In this document: positions 59,793 through 64,000 of the stretch, piece after piece
Layout: every line of letters begins with the position of its first letter
Position numbering within the stretch: the stretch's first letter is position 1
Assembly: GCA_903862415.1 (NCBI GenBank)
Contig: CAIOYD010000004.1
Coordinates: 1 to 64,000 of the forward strand
Length of the DNA stretch: 64,000 bases
Source of the DNA: an uncultured Oxalobacteraceae bacterium
Lineage (GTDB): Bacteria; Pseudomonadota; Gammaproteobacteria; Burkholderiales; Burkholderiaceae_D
Direction: 5' to 3'
Translations under genes and position numbers: made by a program
Notes under the pieces: model-generated
Databases searched by the model: none
What the model was told of the DNA's origin: nothing
What the model saw: only the letters and a program-made list of their open reading frames with translations

Positions 59793-62405
59793 TTATTTCA
59801 GGCGCTGCGCGACCCATGGAGTCACACTGGCCAGCGCCGCTGCCAGACCGGCCGGATCGGTGCCGCCTGCCTGAGCAATATCCGGACGTCCGCCGCCTTT
59901 GCCGCCGACTTGCTGAGCCACAAAATTGACCAGCTCACCCGCTTTCACTTTGGCAGTGACATCGGCACTCACACCGGCGACCAGACTGACTTTACCCTCC
60001 TGCACAGCAGCCAACAGGATAACGGCACTTTTCAGGGTTTGCTTGAGCTTGTCAGTGACTTCACGCAACGCGGTTGCATCAGCACCTTCCAGAACGACGG
60101 CCAATACCTTGACGCCTTCAATATCGATTGCCTGACTGACGAGCTCATTACCCTGAGTAACGGCCAGTTTGGATTTGAGCTGGGTCATTTCTTTTTCCAG
60201 CGCTTTGACCTGATCCTGCACCAGTACGATACGTGACAAGACCTCGTCGGGTTGGGTTTTGAGCAGATTGGCCGCTTCAGCCAGACGCGCCGACCAATGC
60301 TGCACCAGTTCAAGCGCCACCGCACCAGTAACGGCTTCAACTCGTCGGATGCCGGCAGCAATCCCGCCTTCCGAAACGATTTTAAATAAACCGATGTCGC
60401 CAGTGCGTTTGACGTGGGTACCACCGCACAGCTCACGCGAAGTGCCGATATCGAGTACGCGCACTTCATCACCGTATTTTTCACCGAACAGCGCCATGGC
60501 ACCATGTTTGACCGCATCATCAAACGACATCACCTGCGCCTGTGCTGCGCTGTTGGCCAGGATTTCGCGGTTGACGATAATTTCCACCTGACGAATTTCT
60601 TCCGCGCTCATGCCAGCATTGTGACTGAAGTCAAAGCGGGTTTTGTCGGCATCGACGAGCGAACCTTTTTGCGCCACATGGGCGCCGAGAACTTCGCGCA
60701 GTGCTTTATGCATTAAGTGAGTGGCAGAATGATTGCGCACCGTCTGGGCGCGCACCACTTCATCCACGTGGGCGTACAGCGTCTGTCCCAGCACCAGTGA
60801 ACCCTGATGCAATTCTCCGTGATGACCAAACACATCGGGTTGAATTTTGGTGGTGTCGCTGACCTGAAACAGCATGCCTGCAGCAGACAGCGTACCGCAA
60901 TCGCCACACTGGCCGCCGGATTCAGCATAAAACGGCGTGCTGTCCAAGACTACCAATGCCGACTGACCAGCACTGACCTGCTGTACCGGTGTGCCATCGA
61001 CATACAGAGCTATAACTTTGCTGTCCTGCGTCAGTTGTTCGTAACCGACAAAACTGGTTTTGGCGCCATTGTATTCCAGACCGGCTGCCATTTTAAATTT
61101 ACCGGCCGCGCGCGCAGTTTGTTTTTGATGCTCCATGGCGGCATCAAAGCCGGGCTGATCCAGCTCGACCTTGCGCTCACGGCAGATATCAGCGGTCAGG
61201 TCCAGCGGAAAACCATAGGTATCATACAGCGTAAACGCGGTGCGGCCATCCAGGCGCTGACTATCTTTTTGCAAGGCGGCTTCCAGAATTTTCATGCCGT
61301 GTTCCAGGGTTTCGCCGAAACGTTCTTCTTCCTGCTGCAATACTTGGGCAACCCGGGTCGCCTGCTGTGCCAGTTCGGGATAAGCCACACCCATTTCGCC
61401 GACCAGATCAGCCACCAGCTTATAAAAGAACGGTTTGCTCTGACCTAATTTATGCCCATGACGCAAGGCGCGGCGGGTAATCCGGCGCAAGACATAGCCG
61501 CGACCTTCATTGCCGGGAATAATGCCATCCACGATTAAAAAGGCGGCGCAGCGGATGTGATCAGCGATCACTTTAAGCGAATTGTGCTCCAGATCGGCAC
61601 AGCCGGTTTCACGCGCAGCGGCTTTGATGAGCGCCTGAAATGCATCGATTTCATAATTCGAATGCACATGCTGCAAGACCGCCGCCAGACGTTCCAGACC
61701 CATACCGGTATCGACGCACGGCTTAGGCAGCGGATGCAATACGCCCTGCTCATCCTTGTTGTACTGCATGAAGACCAGATTCCAGATTTCGATAAACCGG
61801 TCGCCATCTTCCTGCTCCGAACCCGGAGGGCCACCCCAGATTTCCGGACCGTGATCGTAAAAAATTTCGCTGCAGGGACCGCAGGGGCCAGTGTCGGCCA
61901 TCTGCCAGAAATTGTCCGAGGCATACGGAGCACCCTTGTTGTCGCCGATACGGATAATCCGTTCGGCCGGCACGCCGATTTCATTTTGCCAGATGCCATA
62001 GGCTTCGTCATCAGACTGATACACCGTGACGGTCAGCTTGTCTTTCGGCAGGCCATACACGACAGTGAGCAATTCCCAGGCGTAGTGGATGGCATCGCGT
62101 TTGAAATAATCACCAAAGGAAAAATTGCCCAGCATTTCAAAAAAAGTATGGTGACGCGCGGTATAACCGACGTTTTCCAGATCGTTATGCTTACCACCAG
62201 CACGCACACAGCGCTGGGCTGTGGTGGCACGGCTGTAGCTGCGCTGATCCTGTCCCAGAAACACATCTTTGAACTGCACCATGCCGGAATTGGTAAACAA
62301 CAACGTCGGATCGGTTCCCGGAATCAGGCTGGAAGAACGCACAATCGAGTGGCCCTTGGATTCAAAGAACTTGAGGAATTTTTCGCGGATATCGGACGAT
62401 TTCAT
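59793..62405 (-). CDS. alaS: Alanine--tRNA ligase
   Basis: Class II synthetase of 870 aa with the aminoacylation domain ([19 protein letters not shown] to about 460) and an editing domain. The editing zinc site reads [14 protein letters not shown] and, further on, [17 protein letters not shown]-terminal C-Ala domain follows and ends [15 protein letters not shown]. All catalytic motifs are intact. I used the ATG at 62405; a TTG four codons earlier is in frame. No clear ribosome binding site is seen. A single gene unit. Confidence 0.98.
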   Translation of the reverse strand: MKSSDIREKFLKFFESKGHSIVRSSSLIPGTDPTLLFTNSGMVQFKDVFLGQDQRSYSRATTAQRCVRAGGKHNDLENVGYTARHHTFFEMLGNFSFGDYFKRDAIHYAWELLTVVYGLPKDKLTVTVYQSDDEAYGIWQNEIGVPAERIIRIGDNKGAPYASDNFWQMADTGPCGPCSEIFYDHGPEIWGGPPGSEQEDGDRFIEIWNLVFMQYNKDEQGVLHPLPKPCVDTGMGLERLAAVLQHVHSNYEIDAFQALIKAAARETGCADLEHNSLKVIADHIRCAAFLIVDGIIPGNEGRGYVLRRITRRALRHGHKLGQSKPFFYKLVADLVGEMGVAYPELAQQATRVAQVLQQEEERFGETLEHGMKILEAALQKDSQRLDGRTAFTLYDTYGFPLDLTADICRERKVELDQPGFDAAMEHQKQTARAAGKFKMAAGLEYNGAKTSFVGYEQLTQDSKVIALYVDGTPVQQVSAGQSALVVLDSTPFYAESGGQCGDCGTLSAAGMLFQVSDTTKIQPDVFGHHGELHQGSLVLGQTLYAHVDEVVRAQTVRNHSATHLMHKALREVLGAHVAQKGSLVDADKTRFDFSHNAGMSAEEIRQVEIIVNREILANSAAQAQVMSFDDAVKHGAMALFGEKYGDEVRVLDIGTSRELCGGTHVKRTGDIGLFKIVSEGGIAAGIRRVEAVTGAVALELVQHWSARLAEAANLLKTQPDEVLSRIVLVQDQVKALEKEMTQLKSKLAVTQGNELVSQAIDIEGVKVLAVVLEGADATALREVTDKLKQTLKSAVILLAAVQEGKVSLVAGVSADVTAKVKAGELVNFVAQQVGGKGGGRPDIAQAGGTDPAGLAAALASVTPWVAQRLK

Positions 62406-62540
62406 GGTGTGATTCAAGGTAAATAAATAACGATTGAGTAAAATAAAGGAAAGGCTGGCGGCTGATTATACGTGATCTGCCGGGCTTTTTAAGCAGGGAA
62501 ACCCGTCAATTAATGATAAAAAGCAGCAAAAAGCCACTGA

Positions 62541-63281
62541 TCAGACAAAATCCGCCGTTATCAAATTGAGCGCATCAGTAAATATAGCCTCCACCCCCCA
62601 GGCCAAAATTTCTCTGGCCCGCGCTGGGTTATTCACGGTGTAACAACTCAATCCCAGACCCGCCTGACGGATTTGCTGCGCCAGCTCAGGGGTTAAATAA
62701 CGATGATTGGTATGGATGGCCACCGCTTCAAGCTCAGTGACATGCTGCTGCCAGTTGGCTGGAATCTGGTCAAACAGCAAACCACGGGCGATTTCTGGGG
62801 CGGCTATCTTGGCGGCAGCCAGTGCCGTCATGGAAAAGGAAGAAAACAACGGTGCAATCTGCGCTGGTGTGGATTGATAAAACTGGCGTGTCGTCCTGGC
62901 GACGATCTCGCCGGTAAGTGCTTCAACACCGGCCGCCGGTTTGATTTCAACATTCATCCAGATAGCATGGCACTGACAAAACTCCAGCACCTGCTCATAG
63001 GTTGGAATGCGTGCATGGGCAAATTCGGGTCCATACCAGCTGCCGGCATCGAGCAGCAGTAACTCACTAGCGGGCAAGGCGCTGACCAAACCCTGACCCG
63101 GCACGGTGCGGCCTAGCTGTTCATCGTGCACTACCAGAGGAATCTGATCACCGGAAAGCATGACATCGAATTCGACGGCACGAAAACCGTGTTTAAATCC
63201 ACATTCAAATGCCGCTAAAGTGTTTTCTGGTGATAAGCTACCGCCTCCACGATGCGCAATAATTTTAGGGTATGGCCACAT
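62541..63281 (-). CDS. ugpQ: Glycerophosphodiester phosphodiesterase (UgpQ-like)
   Basis: A 246-aa cytoplasmic GDPD enzyme that cleaves glycerophosphodiesters to glycerol 3-phosphate and alcohols. The catalytic start IIAHRGGGSLSPENTLAAF holds the HRG and PENT motifs, EFDVMLSGDQIPLVVHD holds the metal-binding Glu/Asp and His, and NVEIKP is also conserved. There is no signal peptide, so it is the UgpQ rather than the GlpQ type. GGAG is 5 nt before the ATG at 63281. It is divergent from the CoA transferase gene. Confidence 0.93.
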   Translation of the reverse strand: MWPYPKIIAHRGGGSLSPENTLAAFECGFKHGFRAVEFDVMLSGDQIPLVVHDEQLGRTVPGQGLVSALPASELLLLDAGSWYGPEFAHARIPTYEQVLEFCQCHAIWMNVEIKPAAGVEALTGEIVARTTRQFYQSTPAQIAPLFSSFSMTALAAAKIAAPEIARGLLFDQIPANWQQHVTELEAVAIHTNHRYLTPELAQQIRQAGLGLSCYTVNNPARAREILAWGVEAIFTDALNLITADFV

Positions 63282-63332
63282 AGTTACTCCGTCGAATACC
63301 ACAAACAAACACACATTGAGACATTTTATCTT

Positions 63333-64000
63333 ATGAACAACAAACCCGCTGCATTACAACATATCCGGGTACTGGATCTGACCCGGGTGCTGGCCGGTCC
63401 ATGGTGCACGCAAAACCTGGCCGATCTGGGTGCCGACATCATCAAAATAGAACGCCCCGAGATCGGTGATGACACCCGTAGCTGGGGCCCGCCCTATGCC
63501 CGCGATGCCGAAGGCAACAACAGTTCCGAAGCCGCTTACTACCTGACCGCCAACCGCGGCAAGCGCTCCATCACTTTAGACATTGCCACCCCCGAAGGTC
63601 AACAGATAATTCGCCAGTTGGTTCTGCAGTCAGATGTGGTGATCGAAAATTACAAGGTTGATCAGCTCAAAAAATATGGCCTCGATTATGCCTCGCTGGC
63701 CTTGATCAAACCCGATCTGGTGTATTGCTCGATTACCGGCTTCGGCCAGACTGGCCCCTATGCCGCGCGCTCCGGTTACGACTTCATTATTCAGGGCATG
63801 GGCGGATTAATGTCGATTACCGGTGAACGTGATGACTTGCCAGGCGGTGGTCCGCAAAAAGCTGGCGTGGCCATCGTCGATCTGATGACCGGGATGTATG
63901 CCACCATCGCCGTGCTGGCTGCGCTCACCCATCGCGACCGCACTGGAGAAGGACAGTTTATCGATCTCGGTCTGCTCGATGTACAGGTCGCCATGCTGGC
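63333..64000 (+). CDS. CaiB/BaiF family CoA transferase (partial, runs off window)
   Basis: The first 222 residues of a class III CoA transferase, still open at the window end. The start MNNKPAALQHIRVLDLTRVLAG, GADIIKIERP and NRGKRSITLDI are family hallmarks. The expected catalytic Asp183 is in AIVDLMTGMYA. About 180 more residues are expected. The family moves CoA between carboxylic acids; the substrate cannot be told from this part. No good ribosome binding site precedes the ATG. Divergent from ugpQ. Confidence 0.92.
   Translation, partial: MNNKPAALQHIRVLDLTRVLAGPWCTQNLADLGADIIKIERPEIGDDTRSWGPPYARDAEGNNSSEAAYYLTANRGKRSITLDIATPEGQQIIRQLVLQSDVVIENYKVDQLKKYGLDYASLALIKPDLVYCSITGFGQTGPYAARSGYDFIIQGMGGLMSITGERDDLPGGGPQKAGVAIVDLMTGMYATIAVLAALTHRDRTGEGQFIDLGLLDVQVAML

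Noticed and set aside
61557-62426. 289-codon + strand open frame opposite alaS
   Set aside because: Shadow of the strongly conserved synthetase; the translation is low in plausible structure.

Overview
This window is a stretch of core chromosome from a betaproteobacterium of the order Burkholderiales, most likely of the family Oxalobacteraceae (Undibacterium-like). The placement rests on gene order: clpA-clpS / cspA / icd / rluE, exbB-exbD-lpxK-trm112-kdsB-adk, xseA-sodB, grpE-dnaK-dnaJ, rpsP-rimM-trmD-rplS-nudix-cobD-like, DUF3579-prfC and etfB-etfA-acyl-CoA dehydrogenase. Protein family types agree (CysB-like LysR regulator, K+-independent proton pyrophosphatase). Base composition looks close to 50% GC by eye; I did not compute it. 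There is no rRNA operon, CRISPR array, integrase, complete insertion sequence or prophage. One tRNA is present, tRNA-Arg(CCT).

Layout. 0-5 kb: Clp unfoldase and adaptor, a cold-shock gene with a long leader, and isocitrate dehydrogenase with two palindromes upstream. 5-10 kb: pseudouridine synthase RluE, an exported DUF192 protein, an orphan PAS-PAS histidine kinase, rpsT, the lipid II flippase murJ and a LysE exporter. 10-15 kb: elbB, a chemoreceptor gene broken by a one-base insertion in a C run, a DUF1275 membrane protein, and a two-gene unit of a soluble CZB zinc-binding protein with a stand-alone periplasmic binding protein. 15-24 kb: the ABC-F ATPase uup, tRNA-Arg, hppA, adk and the kdsB/trm112/lpxK/exbD/exbB envelope cluster. 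24-33.8 kb: xseA, sodB, a chalcone-isomerase-like exported protein, dnaJ, dnaK and grpE (with two RpoH-type promoters), phosphomannomutase and the heptosyltransferase waaC.

33.8-50 kb is the more variable part: a GGDEF/EAL protein, an acyltransferase, a DUF3016 protein, an RND efflux pair without an outer membrane channel gene, a lone sugar-binding protein divergent from cysB, a Tat-exported phosphoesterase, and a heme oxygenase / bacteriophytochrome operon. The phytochrome has an intact PAS-GAF-PHY photosensory core but no histidine kinase or other output domain. I consider this the most interesting system in the window. 48.5-64 kb returns to core genes: prfC, DUF3579, a CobD/CbiB-like membrane protein, a Nudix CoA hydrolase, the rplS-trmD-rimM-rpsP operon, a TM2 protein, the electron-transfer flavoprotein cluster, a TusA-like protein, alaS, a glycerophosphodiester phosphodiesterase and a CaiB/BaiF CoA transferase cut by the window edge.

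Two related palindromic repeats (33825-33857 and 57293-57380) and a third, unrelated long palindrome (41899-41937) look like dispersed REP/MITE-type elements. Most operons end in recognisable hairpins followed by T runs, listed below.
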